Shown here: one piece after another, positions 1 through 12,656 of the stretch
Numbering within the stretch: the stretch's first letter is position 1
Layout of the letters: each line of letters starts with the position of its first letter
Assembly (NCBI GenBank): GCA_032173965.1
Contig: CM063289.1
Location: forward strand, 26,251,690 to 26,315,689
From: Sitta carolinensis
Taxonomy: Eukaryota; Chordata; Aves; Passeriformes; Sittidae
Direction of reading: 5' to 3'
Length of the DNA: 64,000 bases
Made by a program: the position numbers and the translations under genes
The notes under the pieces: generated by a model
The model's database searches: none
What the model saw: the letters and a program-made list of their open reading frames with translations, nothing else
Told to the model about the DNA's origin: nothing

Positions 1-606
1 TTTGTAGTTTTGTTTGGTACCAAAGAATGACAAGTAGAAAATTTTGGAAACAAAAGGTAGGATGACTGCTAATTAAGGATTTTATCTTGCTGTAAGATTT
101 TGGTGCATTTTGCATCAAGGTTTTTCTTGAAGTGCTCTGAAGAGAGCACTTTAGTGTGATGTTTCTTCCTGAGTTTTGTTAATCTGTGTTATCATACCTC
201 ATTATTTTCTTAAAATCATTGCTGTATCACTTACCGAGTATGCCCTCTCTCATTTTGCCAAGCATTTTCTCTTAGTTTTGAGTGCATTTCAGTTTGGCAG
301 CCTCGGTACAAAGAACTTCAGGGTATAAAGAAGCTTATTGTCTCTGTTGGCAAATGTTTGGCTCTAGGATCAGTTTTGTCAGTGGAGCTGTGGGAATAGC
401 TGCTCAAGTAGTGCTTCTGTTGAGCTAGCAGGGAAATACGAAGATATTTGTTAGTCCTGCTAACCCAGGCTCCTTTCTCACTGCGTTTTACAGTGAGCCT
501 GTACGGGTTGGCACAGGATGACCCTTCTGACACAGAGTTTTAGGACATCTTGCAAAACTATCAGAAATAATGCCCACAAGCTGCATGTTGTTATCTGTCC
601 TGCCAG

Positions 607-2221
607 TGTGAAGAGGCTTCTCCTGAAGGACACCTCCCTGTCAGACGCCGGCCTGCGCAGGATGACAGCGCCCGTCCGGGTGCTGAAAAAGGGCCTTGAG
701 AACCTGCTGGTGCTGGACTTGTCCTGTGAGTGCTCCATGGGTTCATGACACAAAGAACCTGTGTCCTTTCTCAGAAAGAATTGATCCTCCTTAGCACTGA
801 AGGAGTACAATTAATTTGTTGATTCCCATGAGCCAAGTGTTCAACCCCAGATTTCACCAGCAACCTCCCAGAGGGTGCAGGGCAGACCTGAAGTCTCAGG
901 CATTTGCTACTTACATAAATATTTTTAGTAGTTTGAGGATTGGTATTGTAAATATTTGTATTTTGATAATTAGAGGGGGAAAGTCAGTTCCAGTATTAGC
1001 TTTTGGAACAAATACTTCCTTAGTATTTTGATCACCTTTTTCCACATCATGCAACTTAATTAACTTTACTTGGCCTTACAGGTAACCCTAAAATCACAGA
1101 TGTAGGAATTGGATACCTTCTTTGTTTCAAGAAATTGAATTGTTTGGACATTTCTGGGACAGGTCTCAAGGTAAAACTCATCAGAAAAAGTTTACTGGAC
1201 AAGTGTAATGAAAGTTCTTTCCCTCTCACTGCTTTATTTCCCTTTTTCCCAGGATGTTGATGCTGTTATAAAGCGGCTCCAAACTCAGATAGGCCTGGTT
1301 CACTCAAAAGTGCCTCTGAAAGAATTTGATCACAGTAACTGCAAAACAGAGGGATGGGCAGAACAGGTAAAGGGGGTTAAACCTGTTTTACTCTCTGAAA
1401 GTTTGCCTTATAGAATACAAAATTGCTGAATAGGAAAGAACAAGGGATGGAGTTGTTTCCAATAGTATTTCTGTAAATTTTACGGGACACATTTTAACTG
1501 CTTCATCTGTTCTTTCAGACGGTTCTGCAGTGGGAGCAGGCAGTTATGGAGGCCATGAAGCCCCAGGACAAAATGAGATCCAGAGTATCAGCTTTTCACT
1601 TCTGTAAGTAACTGCATGGACACCACAGAGTTGATTTATTTTCTTTTCTACAGGGAGTATTCCCATATTTTTGGGGTTATAGTATAAATAGCATCTCAGG
1701 TGTGCAATTTCAGCCCTTTGTGTAACTGCATTACAGTGCACTTGAGTTTTTTCATATGTTAAGACTGCTGGATAATTCAAGTACAACACATATAACCACT
1801 GAGTTTTTTCCTGAAAATTCAGAGACCAAAATTAAAATGGTATTTTTTTTCCTCTGCACATTTCCAATTTAACATGGCCAAAACAATTTGTACCATAAAG
1901 TTATGCATTTTACAGCATAGTTCTGTTTTTCCCAAAATCTAAACTTGATTTTTTTTTGCTTGTAGATGGCAAGACCACAGAATAGAGGAAGTAGTCAAAT
2001 GCACACTGGTGGAGCCAGAAACTAAAGCATCTGGAAACTTGCAGTTTTATAAGGAAAACATTCAAAATTGCCATTTACCTTTGAAAAGGGAGGTTGCAGG
2101 CAGCCACGAATTAAAGAACAATAAAAAAAGAGCTTTGGCTGAACAAGAGAGAGAAAGGACTTCCAAACAGAAGCATCTGTGCCTCACTCTGGAGGACTGG
2201 GATTTGTTAAATACCTACTGA
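607..2221 (+). CDS. LRRC42: LRRC42, leucine-rich repeat-containing protein 42 (3' half; 5' exons outside window)
   Basis: Five exons can be placed: 607-725, 1082-1170, 1253-1366, 1519-1603 and 1966-2221, all with AG/GT borders and matching phases except at the last junction. They encode LRR-type sequence (SDAGLRRM, NPKITDVGIGYL, LDISGTGLK), then the family's conserved stretches PLKEFDHSNCKTEGWAEQ and VLQWEQ, and end in LEDWDLLNTY, close to my recollection of the human C-terminus. The protein is usually about 430 residues, so roughly half is here. Its molecular role is poorly known. The last exon is odd: joined as spliced, it reads YGKTTE then a TAG at 1983-1985, while the conserved tail from RIEEVVKC onward is one base out of register, implying a missing base near 1973. 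The gene converges on LDLRAD1, as in human. The exon start at 607 rests on the acceptor TGTCCTGCCAG and is the least certain border. Confidence 0.93.
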
Positions 2222-2425
2222 GTCAGAAAGAAGTGGGTCTTTTGTTTGTTGTTCTCTTGCTGACGATAGGATTTGGACATATTGAGAGGGAGTGACAAAG
2301 GAGACCAGTACTGTTAAATCTGGTTGCTCTGACATGCCTGTGGGGTAACCTGTGCTGGGGAGAGGGACAAAGACAAGAAGGTTGTTAGTGCTACTGTATA
2401 TTTTCAATATATAATGAATTTTTCA

Positions 2426-2431
2426 AATAAA
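2426..2431 (+). terminator. LRRC42: LRRC42 polyadenylation signal
   Basis: A canonical AATAAA lies about 205 bases after the LRRC42 stop and is followed at once by a T/G-rich tract (GTTTTTGTTGTC), the usual downstream element. It sets the 3' UTR at about 2222-2450. Confidence 0.85.
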
Positions 2432-2449
2432 GTTTTTGTTGTCATCCTT

Positions 2450-4048
2450 AACTAGCTCTTCTCATTAAGGTATTTTTCATCAAAACAGCTTTTCCTATTT
2501 TTCCTATCCCTGCTCCTCTCCTGCCTCTCGAGGGGCAGGACAGGAATCACTGCAGCTCATCGGAAATGAAGCTGCACTGGGCTTGTCAAGTGCCATGGGA
2601 TGTTTACAGTGCTGCTGGAACAGAAACCTCAGCCTGAAAGCACCAGGCTGTGCTGATGGGGCTGTGGCAGAGGGAGGGAGCACAAAGGATAAGCACAGCA
2701 AAGCACCAGGCTGTGCTGATGGGAAGGGAGGCAGAGGCAGTGACACCTCTCCAACAGCCATTGCAGAAGCCCAAAATGGAACACAACTCCCCTTTCTGTC
2801 TCATTTTAGCCCAAGAAATGAGAGCTGGAATGAGGTTACTGTAGAGATTATGCTCTGCAGCTGTAATATATTCTCCTTTACAAGCAAATTCACTGCATTT
2901 GAGATCATTCTGTGGTTTTAAACCCATTTTCAGTGTGTGCAATACACTAACTGTGCTTCTCCATCTGAAAACACTGAGGGGCATTTGTAATTTAAATATT
3001 AATTATGCAGATCAGATGTAAATCACCTGGACACTCAGACCTGTTCTGTGTTGGTCTGTGCAGCTGTAATGCTGCAGGTAACTGTTTAACTGCCTTGAGT
3101 GCTTCCTTCAAAATTGGCTGAGGTGCACAGGGCTCATCATTGTCCTTTTAGGCCTCATGAGGCCAAGGATTTTCTCCAGGTTTCCCCTACTAGTGCTTCT
3201 CCAGAGGGTATCTTCCTTTTACACTCTTGTTTACCATAATTCATCACCAAGAAAAGCAGCACATCCTGGAAACCATGAAGAGGGCAAGAAAATGAACTTG
3301 AGCTCAAAAATGTGTAAAGAACAAAACCCCTTTGTTTTTTCCTTACTGCTCAAATTTTCCTCAAAAAAGGACTACACACAAACAAAACAGGCACACTTGC
3401 ATTCAAATCCTACTTTCTTTTCCCAGAAACTCGAGGCTATTAATACCTTCCCCTGACAACTACATCAGCTCTCTGCTGAGACAAATAATGGCACAAATTG
3501 TGACTCAAAACAGTGGCTCAGTGGGGAGGAAGATGTGCAATCTTCCCCCTCAAGCTGCTTCTGGTGCAATTGCCACCATGGAATTTCTGGCCACCCCTTC
3601 CACCATTGGAGATATGCTGATCTGACCATGGAGAGATGGACATTTTTTACCAATCCTATTTTTACAATCCCATTACCTTGGCTCTGTGCTGAGCATAAGG
3701 GTTCTTGTAATATTTTTTAATTTTTTCTTTTAACATCTGATTAGTTCAATCCTTACTGCACTGGGATAACATTTTACAGGCACAGATAAAACAAGCCATG
3801 CACCCTGGCCAGGCCTGGAGAGGGACAGGTGAGTAAAAGCAGCTTTAACACTCCCCCATGCAGAGTTTTGCCATCTCATTCCAGGTGAAGTGTGAGTCAC
3901 AATACTGTAAAGCTATTTATAAAAAGATCTCTCAGATTTCCAGCTGTATCCCAGTGACAAATTAGAAGCAACACTCACCATTGATCTGAGTTACAGTGAC
4001 AGGCAGAGCTGCAGATCACAGGACAGAGAAGAAATGAGTGAACAGGGG
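2450..4048. other. Intergenic spacer between LRRC42 and LDLRAD1
   Basis: No coding exon is recognised here. Open frames in this stretch are short, overlap on both strands and show no family motif. The only structure seen is a two-copy 24-base repeat at 2637-2660 and 2700-2723. Confidence 0.6.
2637..2723. repeat. Two-copy direct repeat, 63-bp period
   Basis: AAGCACCAGGCTGTGCTGAT and its flanks (24 bases in all) occur identically at 2637-2660 and 2700-2723. The intervening bases are less alike, so this is a short local duplication rather than a true satellite. Confidence 0.8.
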
Positions 4049-4054
4049 TTTATT
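4049..4054 (-). terminator. LDLRAD1: Candidate LDLRAD1 polyadenylation signal
   Basis: AATAAA on the minus strand is the first clear hexamer I noticed downstream of the LDLRAD1 stop, about 1.1 kb away. No closer canonical signal was noticed, but a variant hexamer could be used instead. Confidence 0.3.
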
Positions 4055-5164
4055 TTTAAATATCTATGACCTGGGGTGGCAATGGGAAAAAGATCACCTC
4101 ATGCTTATTTTGGGCCTAGAAAAGTAAGAGTACTCACTGTAAATGTGGGTTTTTTTCTCGATGTTTTAGACACAGATGAGATTTTCAAAGGAGCAGAGAA
4201 AACTTCATCTTTCTTAAATTTCAGTGCCATGTCCATACCTATATCCTGAGGACTGCTTTGAAGGCTTGGCTGCCTGACCCTGCCTTGCTGGCAGAGGAAC
4301 AAAACAAGCAGCAAACAGATCCAGTGTCATCCCACACCACCCCAGGAACAGCCCTTGATTTTCTGCTGCTCTCTGCTCCAAGGCTGAGACTTCTTTTTCC
4401 TCCTTTCTTTGCCAACTTCAGTGAGACCTATCCCAGCTCCCTGGCTGTTTTCAACCTGCCACTGCTAAACTGCACAGCCCTGAGTGAAGAGGTTATTTAC
4501 ATGCTGGTTCCCTGCCCTGGCTGTCAGGGACAGCTACTCTGACACAGGGACATGATTTATCCTCCAACCCCCTGAAACTTCTCCAGTTTTCCACTCTCTT
4601 TGTTGGCCTTCATGGTTTGAGAGGAGAGCAGGAGGTGGCCTGAGCAGCAGCTCCCCACGGTGTCATTCCCAGCACAGCACTCCCAAGGAAGTGTCCCAGG
4701 AGCACCAACACAGAGCCCTCAAAGTCACTGCTGAAACCATCTGCAGATGTGTTTTGGATACAAACAGAAGCTTCTCCTCCTGCCAGTGAAGATGTGCTGG
4801 AAGCTCAGCTCACTGAGCTCCTGCTCCTCGGGGCAGTTCTTGGTGTCCCTCACGTGGCTGCCTGCAGACACCCCAGTATGACCAGAGGGGACAAACCCTG
4901 GGCCAGGGCTGTGCCAGCAGTGGCTGGTGAAGCATCTCCAGCACCACGGCATGGAGCCAGTGCTGCCCACGAAGGCAGTGTCACCTTCACATGGCAGCAG
5001 CCTCCTGGCACCTGTCCCACCCGCCCTCGGTCCCCGTTCGGTGTCGCTGCGCTCTGGGGAGGATTCGCTCGGGCTGGAGCTTCCCAAGCGGGGGGCAGGG
5101 CAGCACCCCAAGGCGCCAGGGTGGGAAGCACCCTGCTGTCCCCAGCAGGGATGGGCGCCAGGAT

Positions 5165-8100
5165 TCAGGCTGTGCAGTTGAACTCGTCGGACCAGCCCAG
5201 GCAGTGCTGGATGCCGTCCCGGCACAGGCGCCTGGGGATGCAGGAGCAGTACTCGTAGTGCACAGGGCTGCAGCTCCACCACTCCTGCCCACACGGGGGG
5301 CAGGCAGCCACTGGGAAGGACAGAAAACGGGAACTGAAAAGCTTCTGCGGCACTGACCCCCTCCCTCCCTCCTTACATGGGTAAAATCCTTTCATCCCCC
5401 AGCAGAAAAGCCCTGGTGACAGCCCTGTGACTGTGAGCCCACCAAAGCAGACACTGGCTTGGTGCTACTTGTGGGGACAACCAGACTGTGACATTGCAGT
5501 GACCGTCATGACAGAGAGGCCATCCTGGATGTGACAACTAACTAGTTTTTTTTTCCCCTTTTTTTTTCAAAACCATGGTGGTGACTTAGGAACAAATCTG
5601 CTGCTCATTTTAGCAAGACTCAGCTCCCACCCAGCTTGGAGATCCACCCATTTGCTGACCAGCCACCAAAGGCCTGTTTGAGTGGTTACTACTAACCACA
5701 GCCACACATCCCAACGAAACTGCTCCACATCAGCAAGCCCGGAGGAAGAGCAATTTTTGGGACTGGGAGCAAAGCACAGAGCCCTTCCCCTCTCAGTTGC
5801 CACCAGGCTTTGATGCAGAAGCCTCGGCAGCCAGGGGGACTGAGCCTGCATGGCTCATGCTCACACCCTATCCCAGCTATTTCAGTTGTGGATGCCAGCC
5901 TTCAGGCACTTCCAGCAGCATCCACAAGCACCACACCTGTACAACCTGTTGCAACCCATCAGCAGAAAAGACAGGAAGCAGCAGACAGACTTACAGCTCC
6001 AGGACTCTCAGAGCAGTCCCCGCAGTTGTTCATCCCGTTACACCTCTGGTCAGCGTAAACCCAGGATCTGGGGTTACTGCAGTAGAACACCAGGTATCCT
6101 GGGAGGCTGTGGGGCAAATCACCTGCAAGGGCACACACACAGGACATGCCTGACTCGCCCAGGAACAGACACAGCAGCTCAAACAGGGCATGAACTAAGG
6201 GTTGCTGCCAGGACACTTCCCCTGCAGTATCAAATGATCAGGAACACATGGGGAAGCTCTGTCATCGGGCACAGGAACTCTGCCAGAGGTTTCTGCTTTA
6301 TTTAGGTTTTTTCCCCAGGGTGACTGAATAATAAATTACCCATGTAGGCATACGGCTTCACTGATGGAGGAAAACTACATCATGATTTAAAAAAAAACCC
6401 TAGGAAGATCAGACAAGCTTGGAGTCTTTAATTCCTGTCATTCCTGCTAGGTTTTGGGCAGTGCCATCTCTCAGAATCTGCCCTGCAAAGGCTCCACCAG
6501 GCTTATCTGCTCACACAGGCAGCCAGAAGCACGGAGCAGGGTTAGAGGAACCCCAGCTGCTGTCTCACAACTGGAAGACCAGAGCAGGGGGGATGCTCAC
6601 AGCAAAGCCACTCACCACAGAGCTGCTCCTGCTCATCCTCTCCGTTCCTGCAGTTGCTGGCCCTGTCACAGACCCAGCTGGCTGGGACACAGGTCACTCT
6701 GTCATCACACAGGAAGCCTGTCTTGTTATTAGGGGCTGTGCAGAGGCGGTTCACTGAGGGGAAAGCAAGAAAACCTTTACTTTCCAGCGTTTTTGTTATG
6801 AGGAATAGATCAAGAGAGTAAAGGGGGATTTCTGAAATTAATTTTTTGTTCTGGAAATAACCAGGGGCCAGGATTAATTTCTGGTAGGTTCATGGCAAAG
6901 TCTGAAAACCACACCAGTTAGTCTTAAACATGAGAGTGCTACCCAGAGTTATGCTAGGCCTGTGGATATGGACAGCAGAGCCAGGGAATGGCTGGTGGCC
7001 ATTCGAGCCAAGCAAAGCTGGTACAGCCCCCACCACCCTGCTTGTCCCTTTCCTTCCTCCTGGCCTGTGCTGGAGGGCACCATCAAACACACAGCAATGG
7101 GCACGGGGGCTGTGCTCCTGCAGCACCATTTCTGCCTCCCTTGCCAAGGCAATAACCACTCTGGGATACAACCTGGTGCCCGTGGCAGGAGGGCCAGTGC
7201 CAGCACCGCGGCCAGGGCGGCTGCGAGGACGAGCAGTGCCACGGCAGAGATGCAGAGGTGCCTCTGTGAGCAGCCAGGGCAGGCACCACATGGATGGCAG
7301 CAGCCTGGGGGAGGCAAGAGAGAGAGGTGAGGGACTGAGGAGAGGTCTGGGGTGTTTCAGAGGGGAACAGGGACACGAGGCTGACGTTTTGGGGTCTCTG
7401 CTTGCGAGACTGGTGGGGGCTGCTGGGGTTAGGGGTTGATAGTTGAGTTTAAAGAGCCAAACTCCAACATTAAACACCTCCTCATGGGGAATTTTGCTGC
7501 TTGCAGTGTGGAAGGACTTGTGCTGCTGTTACAGAGCACTGGGGTTGAATGGCACAAACACCAGGTATCCACTGGAGCTCGTCCTGTGGACTCAGATGCA
7601 GAAGGATGAAGGGCAAGCCCCTGCCCGACCCTGTGGGACAGCAGTGACACTGAAACACAGGGCAGGCTGGGGAAGGTGCCCTCCCAGAGCCCATAACAAA
7701 ACTCCCCAAGAGGTAAGATTTCATTTCACAGCACTTCACTCTTTCTGCCCCAACCAGGACTCATGCTCCCCTGGAACGAGGCTGGTTTGTCAGCACAAAA
7801 TGGTGAGAAGGAACTGAAGAGCTGCCCTTTCCTTCCCTAACAACATCTCCAGGGCACAGCAACCTTCTGGGGACTCCAGCTTTCAGAAAGTCAGGTACAT
7901 AAATCAAACCAACTGCAGAAGCTGAAGCCAAACTCCCAGTCAGTGCAACACAATGGCAGCACAGGAAGGAGTGACACCAGGCACTCACCTCAGCAACCTG
8001 CACCTGGAGCTTTGCCTCTAAACCAACAGAGAATTTCCCTCCATGCCTTCATATTCCCAGACCAATAGCAAAAAATATTAGCATGGTCAGCTCAGAAACA

Positions 8101-9289
8101 TGTAGCCAGTCACTTAAGACAATCCTGCCTATACCATTGATTTTGTTATATCTGAACTTAAAAAAATCTTTAATTAGAATTTTAAAAAGCTTTCAGGAAC
8201 TTAAAGACCTTTTCAGTTAGAGTTTGTCTTAGCTGTGCCTTGTGTTTACTCAGTTGTTTTAGTGTTCAAACGCAAAGGAAGGCACAGCCTTTGCTCAACA
8301 GCAAAAGGATCCTGATTCCAGCAACCTCCCCCTCTGTCACGCTCAAGCAGGAGCCAAACACAGAAGGTTTCAGCTCAGAAGAGAAATGGTGAATTACCTG
8401 TGTCTACAAAACACAACAAAGCACAATTACAAACAGACCCAAGTATAAAATAATGAAGGTGATGAAATGTTGCAAGCTGATCTACAGGCTTGCTACTTGG
8501 TTCTGTTTGAGCTCACCTCGTCCTTCAGAGCACGGGCAAAATTTAATGAAGTTTGGCTATTAAGACATATGCAAAGGCCACAGTAAGTTCATTGCAAGCT
8601 TTTCTGTGACAGACAAGGATCTCCTAGCATACCACTGTACATGTGACTGCCAGCTCCAGGCCAACACAGAACAGCTGAAGTTTATTAATTTTACAGTCCA
8701 GACATTTCACTACACAGAAAAGAGGGAAAAACAGTCGAAACAGATCATAAATAGAGGTATTTTATATTACATTGATAGCTTCAATTGATTTATATTTTAA
8801 TAATAGAAGTCTGCATTATGTTCATTACCTCTTTCTCCAGAGAAGTTCTCTGTTGAACGAAAAGTAGTTACATCACCGTTTCTCTAGAAGGAAATGGATA
8901 AAAGGGATTTACAGAATCCCACAGCCACACAAACTTCACTTTTCTAGTTCTCACACCATCTTACCCAGGAATACATCATGTACTCCATTATTGTTACATA
9001 CAATCAAAAATTGCCTCAGTGAAAACATGGCCCGGCTTTAATTCTCAAAACAATCACATCACCTTTTAAACCTTAATTACCCATTTGTAAAACAAACACT
9101 AACCAAGTCCAACACTTTATATCAACTCTTCTCTTTTGTATCAAGGTGAGTAGAAACAACTCCTAATCTCAGAGAAAGCAGTGATAAAGAGGTCAGGCAA
9201 ATAGCACTGTCAAGAACACATGTACTTCAGGGAACAGCTGTATGTAGGATTTTTCTGAAGGTCTGTACCTGGGGATGAGTTTTGTTCAT
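5165..9289 (-). CDS. LDLRAD1: LDLRAD1, LDL receptor class A domain-containing protein 1
   Basis: Six coding exons on the minus strand: 9269-9289 (MNKTHPQ), 8829-8883, 7173-7304, 6616-6753, 5995-6122 and 5165-5310. The summed length is 620 bases, one short of 207 codons, against about 205 residues in human. The product is a small type II membrane protein: a cytoplasmic start, one hydrophobic segment (LCISAVALLVLAAALAAV), then three Cys-rich LDLa modules. These are NNKTGFLCDDRVTCVPASWV with GEDEQ, WVYADQRCNGMNNCGDCS, and CPPCGQEWWSC with LGWSDEFNC. Its function is little known. The donor of 7173-7304 (GTTGTA) is weak but keeps phase. The junction between the last two exons is out of frame: the second module reads CSESPGA where the hallmark acidic SDE is expected, and adding one base at about 6007/6008 restores both SDE and the splice phase. 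The two tiny 5' exons were assigned by similarity and phase and are less certain. Confidence 0.88.
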
Positions 9290-10837
9290 GCTTCCCAGAG
9301 CTCCAGGGACCACAGGGAGTTCTCTGTGCCTGAGCACAAGCGATGTTACCAGGATACAAAGCCAACAGAGGCAGGAGAGCAAGGAGAGCACTGCACAGAC
9401 AGGAGGGGACTGGCAGGGCAGGGCTGAGCCTCTGCTCCAGCCCCCGGTGAAAACCAACAACAAACTCTCTCATTCTTCTTGTCTTGAGCATGGTTTCGCA
9501 ACAGGGCATTAGACAACTCAGAGTAAACAGAGATTTAGGAAGCTGAGAGCCCTGCTGACAGGTTGGAAGATGAGCACTCACCTCTAGCTCATGCTGACTG
9601 CATTTATGCCCGTGCCAGTCACAGAAACCCCCTTCACAATGAAAGCCTGAGGGAAGAGAGCCTGCCCATCTTCACGAGTCACCTTTCTCCACACCTCCTT
9701 CCCAAGACAGAGCTGTCACACTGCCCCTGTGGCAGCACCAGCCCAGGCTCCTGCCAGATGATGAGATCTCAGGAGAGCAGTGCAGGATACAACCATCTGG
9801 AACAGCTTTCTTGCTTGGGCAATGAGCACAGGCACAGGAAATCCTCCAGGGTCCTTTTTCACTTGTGTGCTTGAATTTCCAGGCCTGCAGGAAGACTTAG
9901 CTGCTCAGCCTGCAGCAAACACAAACTTACAAATACATTGGAGCCTTCTAAACTGGCTGCAGGTCTCAGCACAGCTCCCACAGAGGGGAGTTTTACAGCT
10001 TCAAGGATGAAATTTCATGAGCAGGCAAATTTTCCACGGAGGTAGTGGGGAGAAAAAGCACCAGCATAAAGTTTTTGAGGAGCCTGTGTTGTTCTCACAA
10101 GAGGGTCCACAGGACTCAAGTGTTTCCAAATTGTTGCCACCTCACAGGCCAGGACTCCTCCCCAAGCAAATCTCACCAGGGCTGTAGAAGAGGCTGGCAG
10201 CCAGATTGGCTCTAAACTGGCCTTGAGACATTTCCTTGAATTCATTCAAAGCACCACAAAGTGCCTGACCTGGAGGAACAGCTACAGCTCCAACTTCCCT
10301 CTCCATCCCCACACATGAACCCTCCCCCAATTACACTGAGTTAAAACACTCTTCATGACCAGGGCATCTCCAACCCTGCCCTCACAGACCAGCCAGAATT
10401 AAACAGTCTGGTAGGAGCTCCTCCTTCAATACAGCAGCATCAGTTTGTCCAAAACAGAAGCCTCTCACAGGAATACATCACTATTAGAGGTGGTGTTAGA
10501 AAACCCTCCTGTTTCAAGAGGGATTTTGGGTGAAAACATCCAATGCCAAGTAACAAACTGCAAGTTTGCAAGTCTGGGCAGCTGCTGCAATGTGGAAAAA
10601 TGTCAGACGAAGTGGATCTTAAATTCTGGATCTCTTGCTCGGTAAAGAGGAAGTTTCAGTTTCTAATCAGACTTGATGCAGGACTATTTTGAGCCTTCAT
10701 AAAGCTTATTAGGTGATTGGGAGTTTGCTAAGAGCCCTATGTAAGAGCCAGGTCAAGCAGGCCAGCTGTGCATACCCTGCAAAACAATTTACAATGAAGA
10801 GTTTAAAATGAGGAATCAACCCACCCTTGGAAACAAA

Positions 10838-11272
10838 TGTCTGGAAGAGATGTCCAGAGAAGGACAACAGAGCTGGGGAAGGCTCTGGAGCACAAGTGAG
10901 AAACTGCTGAGGGAGCTGGGAGTCTCAGCCTGGAGAAAAGGAGGCTCAGGGGGGACCTTCTCACTCTGTAACTCCCTGAGGTTGGAGCCAGGTGGGGGTC
11001 AGGCTCTGCTCCTCCCAATTAACAAGCAACAAGACAAGAGGAAACAGCCTCAAGTTGCACCAGAGGAAATTTAGATTGGATAGCAGAAAAAAAAAAAATC
11101 TTCATTGGAAGTTGTCAGGCGTTGGATCAGGCTGCCCAGGGCAGTGGTGGAGTAACCACCCCTGATGCCAGGTGGATGTGGCACTTGGGGACACCAGTTA
11201 CTGACAGCACTGAGGAAATTCTCACTCTTAGAGGTCTTTTCCAAGCTAAAAAATTCTATGATTCTACAGCCT
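10838..11272 (+). mobile_element. CR1 non-LTR retrotransposon, truncated 3' tail
   Basis: The stretch follows the avian CR1 consensus: GGGAGCTGGGAGTCTCAGCC with GGAGAAAAGGAGGCTCAGGG, CCTCAAGTTGCACCAGAGGA, TTAGATTGGATA, then CAGGCTGCCCAGGGCAGTGG, GGTCTTTTCCAAGC and the terminal ATTCTATGATTCTA. Only the end of the pol frame and the 3' UTR remain, as expected from 5' truncation at insertion. Indels and an internal A-run show it is an old, inactive copy. Confidence 0.97.
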
Positions 11273-12568
11273 GAGATCTACCACCATCTGTTTCCTGCCC
11301 CAGGATTATCAAGCCCAGCTGGAGCCAACCAGGCAGTCGGATTTTAGAGCAGTTACCCCACATCAAAGACTGCTTAGAGTTCAGAAAAATGAGTTCACGA
11401 CAGTGACATAAGAAACATAAGCAAGCTCTTCTAAAGTTTAAAAAAAAACAACAAAAAAAAATTGATAAAGATCAGAAAACCTGAAGAGGTATCAAGGTAT
11501 CCTGTATGACAGAAAGTTATTGTTAATTCTAGCACCTAAAAACTCCCCAGTTTCCCCCAAATTTACCTTGGCTATTCGTGCCAGCAGTGATTTGCTGAGG
11601 TGATGGTCACCTCATTTGTGCCCAGATGATTCCATTCTAAACCTGATACAAGTTCAGTTAAACACATGCCTAAAGAGAATATAAAATGTTTTCCTCCTGC
11701 AATTTCAATACTTTAAGGCCCTTGATTTAAACAGTGGTTTTGAGCAGAGATCAAACCCAAATTGCAGCCTCTGGAAATGGAGACGCCAGTAAGTCAAACA
11801 TTTAACAAAAAATTAATAAGACATGACATTTTGCAAAGCCAAATGCCAAGATAGCTTAGAGTCCATTTAGATTAGAAATCTTGAGAAACAGTTCAATTAC
11901 TTGCTAGTATCTGATTTTACTGAGGGAAGATCTTTTGACAAGTTTACAAGTACAGCACTCACCAAATTCCTCAGGCTCTGGCTCGCTCTGGATACAGCAG
12001 TGCCAAATGCCAGTGCCACAGGCACAGAGCTCTCTGTGACCCTAAAGCACATTGCTGAACCACTGGCTGCACTGCACAGATCACTCAGCTGAAATGTCAT
12101 TAAACAGCAAACAAAAGACAAAACACCCAATGAAAGCACAAGTTGTTTGCTTAACTCGAGCCCAGGGCTGTAAGCAATGGAGTTCTGAAGAGAAAGTTTT
12201 GTGAAATCAAGTCATCAGCCTAACAGAGGTTGTACTGTCCACGCTGGAACAGGCAAAGAGCCACGTGTGCACAGAGCTGCTCCCTCTGCAACCACATGTA
12301 ATGGTAAGGAAAACATTTTAACAGACTTGCAAACGCTTCCATAAGCTATTTAGTTAGAAAAATGGGAATTTCTGGAGTGTCTTTGGAAATCCCCAAACAC
12401 CACAGTGCTCAGAAGATGGGCACTAATCCCTGTAGTACACCCAGCAGTGGCAGAGTAATTGCACACATCACATCTGAGCTCGGGCAGCCCCAGCAGAGCA
12501 GGACTGTGCTGGGCTTGGCCTGAGCCAGCAGCAAGGAGGCTGAAGCACTGCTGCAGCATCACTGACAC

Positions 12569-12656
12569 AGGCACCTGCTGTCCCTGCCAGTGAGCAGTGT
12601 CCCCAAACCCTGTCCAGAGGCACCTGCTGTCCCTGCCAGGTGAGCAGTGTCCCCAA
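12569..12656. repeat. Two-copy tandem duplication (about 48-bp period)
   Basis: AGGCACCTGCTGTCCCTGCC plus TGAGCAGTGTCCCCAAA occurs twice in a row. The second copy has one extra G in between. This is a minimal minisatellite with two units; no function is indicated. Confidence 0.85.

Noticed and set aside
1..606. Possible further LRRC42 exon at the left edge
   Set aside because: No conserved LRR sequence could be read in any frame. Treated as intron.
4725..5294. Long overlapping open frames on both strands (up to 189 codons)
   Set aside because: They are GC-rich shadows of the LDLRAD1 last exon and its downstream sequence, with no domain and Arg/Pro/Ala-rich composition.
5311..5344. Alternative LDLRAD1 last-exon acceptor at 5345/5344 that would keep frame
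   Set aside because: It is preceded by purine-rich sequence without a pyrimidine tract and would insert residues not seen in the family. The CCTTCCCAG acceptor at 5311 is far better.
5923..5960. Similarity of CACCACACCTGTACAACCTG to sequence at 20092-20115
   Set aside because: The shared stretch is short and the flanks diverge at once. Probably chance, not a repeat family.
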